64,000 nt of DNA, taken from positions 18,415 through 82,414 of the forward strand of contig NZ_BAABBO010000024.1 of the NCBI RefSeq assembly GCF_039538005.1, read 5' to 3'. Positions 17,506 to 26,784 of the stretch are shown here, piece after piece (position 1 is the first letter of the stretch; each line of letters opens with the position of its first letter). The notes under the pieces were generated by a model. That model was not told the origin of the DNA, ran no database searches, and saw nothing but the letters and a program-made list of their open reading frames with translations. Origin of the DNA: Allohahella marinimesophila. Its GTDB lineage: Bacteria > Pseudomonadota > Gammaproteobacteria > Pseudomonadales > Oleiphilaceae. The position numbers were made by a program, and so were the translations under genes.

Positions 17506-17880
17506 GTGAATAGAAACAGACCGGTCAACCTCGATCTCACGAAGTTCCACTTCCCGCTCCCGGCCATTACATCGATTCTCTTCAGAGTCAGCGGTGTGAT
17601 CATTTTCGTCATGCTGGGCGTTCTGCTGTACCTTCTGGACTCGTCTCTCGAGAGCAGCGAATCATTCGCCCGGGTCGAGGGCTGGATGGATGGCTTCTTC
17701 GTCAAGTTCATTGTGTGGGGCATTCTATCTGCCCTTCTTTATCACCTGGTATCGGGTATCAAGCACCTGATTCAGGACATGGGCTACATGGAAACGATGG
17801 AAGGGGCAACGATTGCCGCCAAGGTCTCCATTGTCATATCCATCATTCTTATCGTTCTCGCCGGAGTTCTCGTATGGTAA
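17506..17880 (+). CDS. sdhC: Succinate dehydrogenase cytochrome b556 subunit
   Basis: Membrane anchor subunit binding heme b and ubiquinone. Three hydrophobic helices are visible in roughly 125 residues. Conserved family sequences are RPVNLDL, SILFRVSGV and the heme-ligand region YHLVSGIKHLIQDMG. The start is uncertain: GTG at 17506 (VNRNRPVNLDL) fits the family and has AAGG 11 nt upstream, while GTG at 17494 adds four residues. The 3' end overlaps sdhD by 7 bp. Confidence 0.92.
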   Translation: MNRNRPVNLDLTKFHFPLPAITSILFRVSGVIIFVMLGVLLYLLDSSLESSESFARVEGWMDGFFVKFIVWGILSALLYHLVSGIKHLIQDMGYMETMEGATIAAKVSIVISIILIVLAGVLVW

Positions 17881-18221
17881 CTACTATCACCAACTTTGGT
17901 CGAAGCGGCCCATACGACTGGTTGATCCAGCGTGCCACAGCCGTCATCCTCGGCGTCTATACTATTTTTCTCTTCGGCTACTTTGTCTTCAGTGGCGATA
18001 TCAGTTACGTCGAGTGGAAGTCACTGTTCGAAGCGACGTGGATGCGCATATTTTCACTGCTGGCTTTGCTGGCGCTTGGCGCACATGCCTGGATAGGCAT
18101 GTGGACTGTGGCGACCGACTACCTGCATAACGGGTTCGTCAAGTTCATAGCACAGGCAGTTGGAGGCGTTATCCTCTTCGTGTATGTGGTTTGGGGCGTA
18201 CAAATTCTCTGGGGACTTTGA
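17874..18221 (+). CDS. sdhD: Succinate dehydrogenase hydrophobic membrane anchor subunit
   Basis: 115-residue, three-helix subunit that with SdhC anchors complex II and binds quinone. The start is taken at the ATG inside the last codons of sdhC (MVTTITNFGRSGPYDWLIQR), which matches the family N-terminus. The longer open frame upstream is sdhC read out of frame. The conserved HAWIGMWTVATDY segment holds the heme-ligand histidine region. The gap to sdhA is 2 bp. Confidence 0.93.
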   Translation: MVTTITNFGRSGPYDWLIQRATAVILGVYTIFLFGYFVFSGDISYVEWKSLFEATWMRIFSLLALLALGAHAWIGMWTVATDYLHNGFVKFIAQAVGGVILFVYVVWGVQILWGL

Positions 18222-18223
18222 AG

Positions 18224-19996
18224 ATGGCAGCAGTAAGAACGCTTAAATACGATGCAATCGTAGTAGGGGGCGGCGGTTCTGGTATGCGTGCCGCGCTACA
18301 GTTGACGCAGTCAGGTCTGAACACGGCCTGCATCACAAAAGTCTTTCCAACACGGTCACACACCGTATCCGCCCAGGGTGGCATCACCTGCGCCATCGCG
18401 AGTGCCGATCCGAATGATGACTGGCGCTGGCACATGTACGATACCGTCAAGGGCTCCGACTATATCGGCGACCAGGATGCTATCGAGTATATGTGCTCTG
18501 TAGGTCCGCAAGCTGTTTTTGAGCTTGAGCACATGGGCCTGCCTTTCTCACGAACCGAGCAAGGACGAATCTATCAGCGGCCATTCGGCGGCCAGTCAAA
18601 AGACTTCGGTAAAGGCGGTCAGGCCGCACGAACCTGTGCTGCTGCTGACCGTACCGGCCACGCACTGCTGCATACCCTGTATCAGGGTAACCTGAAAGGC
18701 GGCACCTCGTTCCTGAATGAATGGTATGCCATTGATCTGGTCAAAAACGCAGCTGGCAAGATCACTGGCGTAACTGCCATCTGCATCGAAACCGGTGAAA
18801 CCGTGTTCATTCGTGCCAAGGCGACCGTTCTGGCCACTGGTGGCGCAGGACGAATCTACGCTTCTACTACCAATGCCCTTATCAATAGTGGTGATGGTAC
18901 AGCCATGGCACTGAGAGCCGGCGTGCCTGGTCAGGACATGGAAATGTGGCAGTTCCACCCGACTGGTATCCATGGTGCGGGTACGCTCGTTACAGAAGGC
19001 TGCCGCGGCGAAGGTGGCTACCTGATAAATAGTGAAGGTGAGCGTTTCATGGAGCGCTATGCGCCGAACGCGAAAGATCTTGCGGGTCGTGATGTTGTCG
19101 CCCGCTCGATGATCCTTGAAATTCTGGAAGGACGGGGCTGTGGTCCAGACAAGGATCACGTCATGCTCAAGCTTGATCACCTCGGTGCCGAAACGCTCAA
19201 CCTCCGCCTTCCCGGCATCGTTGAGCTGGCCAAGACCTTTGCTCACGTCGATCCAGCGAAGGATCCGATTCCGGTCGTGCCGACCTGTCACTATATGATG
19301 GGCGGTGTGCCGACCAACATTGGCGGCCAAGCACTGACTCAGGATGCAAATGGCAAGGATCAATCCATTGACGGGCTCTTCGCTGTCGGTGAAGCGGCCT
19401 GCGTTTCGGTCCATGGTGCGAACCGCCTGGGCGGTAACAGCCTGCTCGACCTTGTCGTGTTCGGTCGCGCAGCAGGTCTGCACATCGAGGAACTGCTTCG
19501 CGGCGGTTACAGCGCAGATGATCCATCTCAAACAGATATTGATGAGGCCTTCTCGCGATACAACCGTTTGAACGCAAGCACTGGTGGCGAGTCTGTTGCA
19601 CAGGTGAAGAAGGATCTGCAGAACTGCATGCAGCTCTACTTCGGCGTATTCCGTGACGGCGATAAGATGCAGATTGGTTTGAAGAAGCTCGACGAGATAG
19701 GTGAGCGTGTCCACAACCTGCATTTGCAGGATAAGTCGAACGCTTTCAATACTGCTCGAATCGAAGCTCTCGAGCTGGAGAATCTATACGAAGTGGCGCT
19801 GGCAACAGCAATTCCTGCCGAAGCCCGGAAAGAAAGTCGTGGTGCGCATGCGCGTAACGATTTCACCGAGCGCGACGACGAGAACTGGCTCAAGCATTCG
19901 CTGTATTTTGCTGAAGACCGCTCAGTGCGAAAGCGGGATGTCAATTTCAGCCCCAAGACCATGGAGGCATTCCCGCCTTCGGTTCGAAGTTACTAG
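18224..19996 (+). CDS. sdhA: Succinate dehydrogenase flavoprotein subunit
   Basis: 590-residue catalytic subunit that oxidises succinate to fumarate with covalently bound FAD. The start at MAAVRTLKYD gives the exact length of the Pseudomonas protein and lies 2 bp after sdhD. The FAD-binding GGGGSG is at 15-20. The flavinylated histidine is H46 (RSHTVSAQGG). Substrate and active-site blocks are visible, including HPTGIHGAGTL, CHYMMGGVPTN and GANRLGGNSLLD. It works with SdhB to pass electrons to the quinone site. Confidence 0.97.
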   Translation: MAAVRTLKYDAIVVGGGGSGMRAALQLTQSGLNTACITKVFPTRSHTVSAQGGITCAIASADPNDDWRWHMYDTVKGSDYIGDQDAIEYMCSVGPQAVFELEHMGLPFSRTEQGRIYQRPFGGQSKDFGKGGQAARTCAAADRTGHALLHTLYQGNLKGGTSFLNEWYAIDLVKNAAGKITGVTAICIETGETVFIRAKATVLATGGAGRIYASTTNALINSGDGTAMALRAGVPGQDMEMWQFHPTGIHGAGTLVTEGCRGEGGYLINSEGERFMERYAPNAKDLAGRDVVARSMILEILEGRGCGPDKDHVMLKLDHLGAETLNLRLPGIVELAKTFAHVDPAKDPIPVVPTCHYMMGGVPTNIGGQALTQDANGKDQSIDGLFAVGEAACVSVHGANRLGGNSLLDLVVFGRAAGLHIEELLRGGYSADDPSQTDIDEAFSRYNRLNASTGGESVAQVKKDLQNCMQLYFGVFRDGDKMQIGLKKLDEIGERVHNLHLQDKSNAFNTARIEALELENLYEVALATAIPAEARKESRGAHARNDFTERDDENWLKHSLYFAEDRSVRKRDVNFSPKTMEAFPPSVRSY

Positions 19997-20119
19997 GACT
20001 CGTTCCCGCCAGGCGCAAAAGGCCTGCAAATAACAGAACGTTGTCTGGTGGAGCCGTCGCTGACCGCTCCACCAAGTGAACATTTGGCGAGTATCGTTTC
20101 ACGAGTTGTGAGGTGAATT

Positions 20120-20824
20120 ATGTTAGTTAGTGTCTATCGCTATAACCCTGAAATAGATCGTGAACCATACATGCAGGACATTGAGATCGAATTGCCCGAA
20201 GGCAAGGATCTCATGGTGCTTGACGTACTCAATCTGCTGAAGGAAAAAGATCCTTCATTAACGTACCGTCGGTCTTGCCGCGAGGGGGTATGTGGTTCAG
20301 ACGGCATGAACATGAATGGCAAGAACGGTCTGGCCTGCGTCACACCGATCTCCGATATCATAGAAAACAATCAGGTCAGGCTTCGTCCATTGCCTGGTCT
20401 GCCTGTTATCCGTGATCTTGTCATCGACATGTCGATCTTCTACAAGCAGTACGAGAAAGTGCAGCCGTTCCTGCAGAACAATACACCGCCTCCAACCATA
20501 GAGCGTCTGCAGACTCCTGAAGACAGGGCTAAACTCGACGGGCTTTACGAGTGCATCCTCTGTGCCTGTTGCTCCACTTCGTGTCCTTCGTTCTGGTGGA
20601 ACCCTGAAAAATTCATCGGTCCAGCTGGTCTTCTCCAGGCCTACAGGTTTCTTAACGACAGCCGGGATACTGCGACTGAGGACCGTCTTTCGAAGCTGGA
20701 CGACCCCTTCAGCGTCTTCCGCTGCCGTGGCATCATGAATTGTGTAAGCGTTTGTCCAAAGGGTTTGAATCCGACTCGCGCAATTGGCCATATTCGAAAT
20801 ATGTTGATCTCCCGGGCAACCTGA
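20120..20824 (+). CDS. sdhB: Succinate dehydrogenase iron-sulfur subunit
   Basis: 234-residue subunit carrying the three Fe-S clusters. The 2Fe-2S ligands are C53, C58, D61 and C73, with the aspartate ligand also found in E. coli SdhB. The 4Fe-4S and 3Fe-4S clusters are in CILCACCSTSCPSF and CRGIMNCVSVCPKG. It follows sdhA after a 123-bp gap and belongs to the same operon. The 220-bp gap to sucA holds no gene I can support. Confidence 0.97.
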   Translation: MLVSVYRYNPEIDREPYMQDIEIELPEGKDLMVLDVLNLLKEKDPSLTYRRSCREGVCGSDGMNMNGKNGLACVTPISDIIENNQVRLRPLPGLPVIRDLVIDMSIFYKQYEKVQPFLQNNTPPPTIERLQTPEDRAKLDGLYECILCACCSTSCPSFWWNPEKFIGPAGLLQAYRFLNDSRDTATEDRLSKLDDPFSVFRCRGIMNCVSVCPKGLNPTRAIGHIRNMLISRAT

Positions 20825-21044
20825 GCCATTGGCGCATTGCAAAAACAGTCGCTGATGTTCTCCTACCGGGGATTGCGGCTGCAGACAGTGCATTTGCAAG
20901 CGCTTGCCCGCTGCGCTGTATAGACTATTCTGAGCACGTTGGTCGAGAGGTCTGACGTGCTGTTTAACCTCATCTACCCGACGAGGTTGTTCGAGTGGAA
21001 GGCCTACACCAAGGGCTACGCTCACTATAAATAATGGCGGATAT

Positions 21045-23897
21045 ATGCAAGAAAGCAGAATGGAAGAGCTTTGGCAGAGCGCCCACCTCGCAGGCGGTAA
21101 TCTGGCCTATGTCGAAGATTTGTTTGAATCCTACCTGACCAATCCGAATAGCGTTCCTGAAAAATGGCGCGACTTCTTTGACAAGTTGCCAGCCCAGAAC
21201 CCGGATAGTCAGAACGCGGACGTGTCTCACGCCGTCATTCGAGATCAGTTCAGGGCTCTCGCCAAGCGCAGGCCCAGTGTGGGCGGGACAGGTGGTGCTG
21301 ATTATCAGACTACTACCGAGCACGAGCGCAAGCAGGTTCGGGTCATCAACCTCATCACGGCCTATCGACTTCTCGGTCATCAGAAGGCCAGCCTCGACCC
21401 CCTCGCACTTCAGCCAAGACCTCACGTAGTCGATCTCGATCTCGCCTACCACGGCCTGACCGAGGCAGATAAAGACACGGTTTTTCAGGCTGGCACGCTT
21501 CGTTTCGGTGTCGAAACTATGACGCTCGGCGAGCTCATCAGGGGGCTGGAGTTCACGTACTGCGACACTGTTGGCACTGAATACATGCATGTCAGCAACA
21601 CGGAAGAGCGCCGCTGGATTCAGCAACGCCTCGAAAGCGTGCGTTCGCATCCGGTATTCGGCAAGGAAAAGCAGGTCCATCTCCTGGAGCGACTCACTGC
21701 AGCCGAAGGTCTGGAAAAATATCTGAGTTCGCGCTACCCGGGGACCAAGCGATTCGGGCTCGAAGGTGGTGAAGCGCTCATACCACTCGTTGACGAAATC
21801 ATTCAGCGGGCAGGTTCATATAACGTCAAGGAAATCGTTATCGGCATGGCCCATCGTGGTCGTCTGAACGTGCTCGTCAACACCCTTGGCAAGAACCCGA
21901 AGTCACTGTTCGACGAGTTTGAAGGCAAGCATTCCGTTGCGACGGATGATGGTAGCGGTGATGTTAAGTATCACCAGGGTTTTTCGTCCAACGTTATGAC
22001 GCCGGGCGGCGAAGTTCACCTGGCGCTGGCGTTTAACCCTTCGCATCTCGAGATCGTGTCACCCGTGGTAGTCGGTTCGGTGCGAGCGCGTCAGACTCGC
22101 CGCGACGACAGGAAAGGTGATTCCGTGATGCCAGTCATCATGCATGGCGACGCGGCATTCGCCGGTCAGGGCGTAGTCATGGAAACCTTCCAGATGAGTC
22201 AGACCCGCGGGTATGGCGTCGGCGGAACGGTCCATATCGTCATCAACAACCAGGTTGGTTTCACGACGTCCAAACGTGAAGACGCGCGGAGTACGGAATA
22301 CTGTACTGATATCGCGAAGATGGTTCAGGCGCCTATCTTTCACGTCAATGGCGATGATCCCGAGGCGGTGCTATTCGTCACGCAGGTCGCGGTCGACTAT
22401 CGGAATACCTTCAAGAAAGACGTGGTCATCGATCTGGTGTGCTACCGCCGTCGTGGCCATAACGAAGCCGATGAGCCGGCGGCTACCCAGCCGATCATGT
22501 ACCAGAAGATTCGCTCACTCGAAACGACCCGAACGCTGTATGCCCAAAAGCTTCTGGAAGACGGTGTTATCGCTGAAGACGAAGCCAAATCCATGGAGAG
22601 TGATTATCGCGATCGCCTCGATGCCGGGAGTCACGTTGTCAGCAGTCTGGTGCTGGAACCGAACAAGTCGCTGTTCGTGGACTGGACACCCTTTCTTGGC
22701 CACAAGTGGACGGCGAAGGCGAAAACCAATATTGCGATGAAGGCGCTTCAGCGTCTTGGCAAGAGAATCGATCAGCTTCCTGAAGGCTTTACTGCCCAAC
22801 GGCAGGTATCGAAGATTCTTGAAGATCGTCAGAAGATGACCCAGGGCGCATCGCCGATGAACTGGGGTTATGCGGAGGTCATGGCTTACGCAACCTTGCT
22901 GCATGAGGGACATGCTATCCGGTTGACCGGCCAGGACGTCGGTCGCGGTACCTTCTCCCACCGCCATGCCGTTCTGCATAATCAGCAGGATGGATCGAGC
23001 TACGTGCCGCTGCAGAATATATCTGTAGATCAGCCCCTGTTCGAGATCTATGACAGCTATCTGTCGGAGGAGGCCGTGCTCGCGTTCGAATACGGCTACT
23101 CCACCACCAATCCGAACCCATTGGTTATCTGGGAAGCCCAGTTTGGTGATTTCGCCAATGGTGCGCAGGTCGTCATCGACCAGTTCATTACCAGCGGTGA
23201 GCACAAGTGGGGGCGTCTGTGCGGACTCACCATGTTGTTGCCACACGGCTATGAGGGTCAGGGCCCTGAGCATAGCTCTGCACGTCTCGAGCGCTTCCTG
23301 CAGTTGGCTGCGCAGCATAATATTCAGGTCTGCGTACCATCGACGCCGGCACAGGTCTTTCATATGCTGCGCAGACAGGTAAAACGACCGCTGCGGAAGC
23401 CATTGATCTGTATGAGTCCGAAGTCGCTGCTCCGTCACCGCGAGGCCATTTCGACGCTCGAGGAGCTCTCAGAAGGTCAGTTCCAGACCGTGATCGGGGA
23501 AGCCGATAATAGTATCGAACCGAAAAAGGCTTCACGGCTCATCATGTGCAGTGGCAAGGTCTACTACGACCTTCTGGAGAAGCGTCGTGCTGACGAGCGC
23601 ACAGATGTTGTGCTGGTCCGGATCGAGCAGTTGTACCCCTTCCCGGAAGACGATCTGACAGAAGTGTTCATGCAGTACAAGAACCTCAAGTCGATCGTCT
23701 GGTGTCAGGAGGAGCCGATGAACCAGGGCGCCTGGTACAGCAGCCAGCATCATATGAGATCAGTGATCGCACAGACTCACGACAAGATCTACCTGACGTA
23801 CGCGGGACGCGAGGCATCTGCTTCGCCTGCAGCGGGATATGCTCAGGTGCATGCCGAAGAACAGCAGAGACTGGTGAACACCGCTTTTGACGGCTGA
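21045..23897 (+). CDS. sucA: 2-oxoglutarate dehydrogenase E1 component
   Basis: 950-residue thiamine-diphosphate enzyme that decarboxylates 2-oxoglutarate and transfers succinyl to the lipoyl domain of SucB. It starts MQESRMEELW like Pseudomonas homologues. The N-terminal E2-binding helix, the central GMAHRGRLNVLVN region, the TPP-binding HGDAAFAGQG and the C-terminal pyrimidine-like domain (LLPHGYEGQGPEHSSAR) are visible. The length is close to the usual 930-945 residues. Position between sdhB and sucB supports one large TCA operon. Confidence 0.97.
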   Translation: MQESRMEELWQSAHLAGGNLAYVEDLFESYLTNPNSVPEKWRDFFDKLPAQNPDSQNADVSHAVIRDQFRALAKRRPSVGGTGGADYQTTTEHERKQVRVINLITAYRLLGHQKASLDPLALQPRPHVVDLDLAYHGLTEADKDTVFQAGTLRFGVETMTLGELIRGLEFTYCDTVGTEYMHVSNTEERRWIQQRLESVRSHPVFGKEKQVHLLERLTAAEGLEKYLSSRYPGTKRFGLEGGEALIPLVDEIIQRAGSYNVKEIVIGMAHRGRLNVLVNTLGKNPKSLFDEFEGKHSVATDDGSGDVKYHQGFSSNVMTPGGEVHLALAFNPSHLEIVSPVVVGSVRARQTRRDDRKGDSVMPVIMHGDAAFAGQGVVMETFQMSQTRGYGVGGTVHIVINNQVGFTTSKREDARSTEYCTDIAKMVQAPIFHVNGDDPEAVLFVTQVAVDYRNTFKKDVVIDLVCYRRRGHNEADEPAATQPIMYQKIRSLETTRTLYAQKLLEDGVIAEDEAKSMESDYRDRLDAGSHVVSSLVLEPNKSLFVDWTPFLGHKWTAKAKTNIAMKALQRLGKRIDQLPEGFTAQRQVSKILEDRQKMTQGASPMNWGYAEVMAYATLLHEGHAIRLTGQDVGRGTFSHRHAVLHNQQDGSSYVPLQNISVDQPLFEIYDSYLSEEAVLAFEYGYSTTNPNPLVIWEAQFGDFANGAQVVIDQFITSGEHKWGRLCGLTMLLPHGYEGQGPEHSSARLERFLQLAAQHNIQVCVPSTPAQVFHMLRRQVKRPLRKPLICMSPKSLLRHREAISTLEELSEGQFQTVIGEADNSIEPKKASRLIMCSGKVYYDLLEKRRADERTDVVLVRIEQLYPFPEDDLTEVFMQYKNLKSIVWCQEEPMNQGAWYSSQHHMRSVIAQTHDKIYLTYAGREASASPAAGYAQVHAEEQQRLVNTAFDG

Positions 23898-23949
23898 TTG
23901 CCTGTAAAAGTGCTGTTTGCAACCAAGTAGAGACGACTAAGGATTACGC

Positions 23950-25236
23950 ATGGCCATCGAAATAAAAGCTCCGACCTTTCCAGAGTCCGTCGCAGACGGC
24001 GTCGTGGCGACCTGGCACAAGAAAGCTGGAGAGCAGGTCTCCAGGGATGAACTGATTGTCGACATCGAGACTGACAAGGTCGTGCTTGAGGTGGTTGCAC
24101 CAGCAGACGGCGTGATCGAAAAGATCATCAGAGATGAAGGAGCCGTTGTCGAAAGCGCAGAAGTTCTCGCGATATTTAACGAGGGCGCTAGTGGCACTGC
24201 GGGTTCCGGCGATGGCGCATCAGTCAAATCAGAAGATAAAGCGGCTGATGCCCCGAAGGCTGAAAAAGCTGAGAGCCAGGCCCGTCATCAGAGCGGCGGC
24301 ATTGGGAAGTCCGACTCGGATGGTGAAGTCATTGCGAGTCCAGCTGCCAGGAAGATGCTTGATGAAAATGGATTGAGCGCTTCCGATGTCGAAGCCAGCG
24401 GCAAGGGTGGACGTTTGACCAAGGAAGATGTGGTCAGTCATCTTGAAAAGAAGAAGTCGGATACTGGTGCACGCCAGGCCACCGCTGCTGCAAGTCAGCC
24501 GAAAGCTGCTGCAGACGATATGCCTGCAGGCGACCGGACCGAAAAACGTGTGCCCATGACCCGCTTGCGGGCCAGTATCGCGCGAAGGCTGCTCGAAGCA
24601 CAGCACAATGCAGCCATGCTCACGACCTTCAATGAAGTGAACATGAAACCCGTCATGGACCTGCGTTCACAATACAAGGCGCAATTCGAGAAGCGTCACA
24701 ACGGCACCAAGCTTGGCTTTATGTCATTCTTCGTCAAGGCAGCCACTGAAGCGCTGAAGCGTTTCCCCGCAGCCAATGCCTCCATCGATGGCAGTGATAT
24801 CGTATATCACGGTTATCAGGACATAGGTGTGGCTGTGTCGAGCGACCGAGGTCTTGTCGTGCCGGTGCTTCGCAACGCGGAGCATATGGGCCTTGCCGAT
24901 ATCGAGCGCTCGATTGGTGAATTCGGCAAGAAAGCAAAAGACGGCAAGCTCGCAATAGAAGATATGACTGGCGGTACCTTTACCATCTCCAACGGTGGTG
25001 TGTTCGGGTCCCTCATGTCCACGCCTATCCTGAATCCGCCGCAGACAGCGATTCTTGGTATGCACAAGATTCAGGAACGACCAATGGCTGTCGATGGCGC
25101 GGTAGTCGTGTTGCCAATGATGTATTTGGCACTATCGTACGATCACCGCATGATCGATGGCAAAGAGGCCGTGCAGTTCCTCGTCACCATCAAGGAATTG
25201 CTTGAGGATCCAGCGCGGATTCTGCTGGACATCTAG
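23950..25236 (+). CDS. sucB: Dihydrolipoamide succinyltransferase, E2 of 2-oxoglutarate dehydrogenase
   Basis: 428-residue core of the 2-oxoglutarate dehydrogenase complex. Residues 1-80 form a single lipoyl domain with K43 in ETDKVVLEV. A Lys/Ala-rich linker leads to the peripheral-subunit binding domain around 118-152 (SPAARKMLDE, GKGGRLTKEDV). The catalytic acyltransferase domain ends with H399 and D403 in SYDHRMIDG. It accepts succinyl groups from SucA and is reoxidised by the lipoamide dehydrogenase encoded next. Confidence 0.97.
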   Translation: MAIEIKAPTFPESVADGVVATWHKKAGEQVSRDELIVDIETDKVVLEVVAPADGVIEKIIRDEGAVVESAEVLAIFNEGASGTAGSGDGASVKSEDKAADAPKAEKAESQARHQSGGIGKSDSDGEVIASPAARKMLDENGLSASDVEASGKGGRLTKEDVVSHLEKKKSDTGARQATAAASQPKAAADDMPAGDRTEKRVPMTRLRASIARRLLEAQHNAAMLTTFNEVNMKPVMDLRSQYKAQFEKRHNGTKLGFMSFFVKAATEALKRFPAANASIDGSDIVYHGYQDIGVAVSSDRGLVVPVLRNAEHMGLADIERSIGEFGKKAKDGKLAIEDMTGGTFTISNGGVFGSLMSTPILNPPQTAILGMHKIQERPMAVDGAVVVLPMMYLALSYDHRMIDGKEAVQFLVTIKELLEDPARILLDI

Positions 25237-25292
25237 AACACGCCGGCCTCAAGTTCGCAGCCAACTCAATAAAGCATTCGGGACATATACAG

Positions 25293-26735
25293 ATGGCAGA
25301 GAAATTTGACGTAATCGTAATAGGGTCAGGGCCTGGCGGCTATGTCGCCGCTATCAAGGCGGCTCAGCTCGGTTTGAAGACCGCCTGTGTGGAGAAATGG
25401 ACGAACGATGCAGGGAAGGCCGTTCTCGGTGGTACCTGTCTCAACATCGGCTGCATTCCTTCGAAGGCGCTTCTGGAGTCATCACACAAGCTGGAAGATG
25501 CCAAACACCGTTTCGACGTCCACGGCATCAATGTTGGCGAGGTCTCTGTTGATCTTGGCAAGATGATGGAGCGAAAGAACGGCATTGTGAAGAATCTGAC
25601 GACCGGCATCGCTGGTCTCTTCAAATCCAATGGTGTGACTTCCATCCAGGGTTTCGGCAAGCTCCTGTCCAACAAGCAGGTCGAAGTGACTGATGCCAAG
25701 GGCAACAGTACAGTTTACGAAGCCGGAAACGTTGTTCTCGCAACAGGTTCGAAGCCCATTGAGATTCCACCAGCACCGATCGGTGAACATATCGTCGATT
25801 CTGAAGGTGCTCTGAGCTTCGATGAAGTACCAAAGAAGCTCGGCGTCATTGGTGCGGGTGTCATAGGACTCGAGCTTGGTAGCGTCTGGTCGCGGCTTGG
25901 GTCCGAAGTCGTCGTACTTGAGGCGCTTGATACCTTCCTGGCTGGTGTCGACCAGCAGCTCGCGAAAGACGCCCTGAAGCAATTTACCAAACAGGGCCTC
26001 GACATTCGACTCCGTGCACGGGTTACGGCCACTGAAGTCAGCCGCGGCAAGGTCAAAGTGACCTATACCGATAGCAAGGGTGAGCAGGAAATCAAGGTCG
26101 ACAAGCTGATCGTTGCCGTGGGTAGAGGCCCCGTCACCGAGAACCTCCTGTCAGCAGATTCCAACGTAAACCTGGACGAGCGCGGCTTCATCTATGCCGA
26201 CGACAACTGCATGACCAATGTTCCGGGCGTTTATGCTATCGGTGATTGCGTCCGCGGCCCAATGCTGGCGCACAAGGCCTCGGAAGAGGGCATCATGGTC
26301 GCAGAGCGTATCGCTGGTCAGAAAGCTCAGGTGAACTATGACACCATTCCATGGGTCATCTATACCCATCCCGAAATTGCCTGGGTTGGCAAGACTGAAG
26401 AGCAGTTGAAGGCTTCCGGCGAACCTTACAAGGTCGGAACCTTCCCCTTCGCGGCCAACGGTCGTGCGATGGCTGCAGATGCCACGATGGGGCTGGTCAA
26501 GATTATCGCTCACGAAAAGACAGACAGGATTGTCGGTGTTCACATCATCGGTCCGCAGGCTTCGGAAATGATCGCGCAGGCGGTCATTGCCATGGAGTTC
26601 GGATCGAGTGCTGAAGATCTGGCGCTGACTGTATTTGCTCACCCGACCCTGTCGGAGGCGGTCCACGAGGCTGCCCTCGCTGTCGATGGGCACGCAATAC
26701 ATATTGCACAGAAGAAGAAGCGCCCTACCGCGTGA
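25293..26735 (+). CDS. lpdG: Dihydrolipoyl dehydrogenase (E3)
   Basis: 480-residue flavoprotein that reoxidises dihydrolipoyl groups with NAD+. The N-terminal FAD motif GSGPGGYVAA, the redox disulfide C49/C54 in GGTCLNIGCIPSKALL and the NAD-binding GAGVIGLELGSVW are visible. The C-terminal catalytic histidine lies in HPTLSEAVHEAAL. Between sucB and sucC it is expected to serve the 2-oxoglutarate complex, and it may be shared with other dehydrogenase complexes. Confidence 0.96.
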   Translation: MAEKFDVIVIGSGPGGYVAAIKAAQLGLKTACVEKWTNDAGKAVLGGTCLNIGCIPSKALLESSHKLEDAKHRFDVHGINVGEVSVDLGKMMERKNGIVKNLTTGIAGLFKSNGVTSIQGFGKLLSNKQVEVTDAKGNSTVYEAGNVVLATGSKPIEIPPAPIGEHIVDSEGALSFDEVPKKLGVIGAGVIGLELGSVWSRLGSEVVVLEALDTFLAGVDQQLAKDALKQFTKQGLDIRLRARVTATEVSRGKVKVTYTDSKGEQEIKVDKLIVAVGRGPVTENLLSADSNVNLDERGFIYADDNCMTNVPGVYAIGDCVRGPMLAHKASEEGIMVAERIAGQKAQVNYDTIPWVIYTHPEIAWVGKTEEQLKASGEPYKVGTFPFAANGRAMAADATMGLVKIIAHEKTDRIVGVHIIGPQASEMIAQAVIAMEFGSSAEDLALTVFAHPTLSEAVHEAALAVDGHAIHIAQKKKRPTA

Positions 26736-26784
26736 CCACAACGTCCAGGCGGCCTGATCGTCGCCACGGAGAAGGAAGAGAGTT

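Noticed and set aside
18596..19723. 375-codon minus-strand frame inside sdhA
   Set aside because: Antisense shadow of a highly conserved gene. Codon bias of sdhA explains the open frame.
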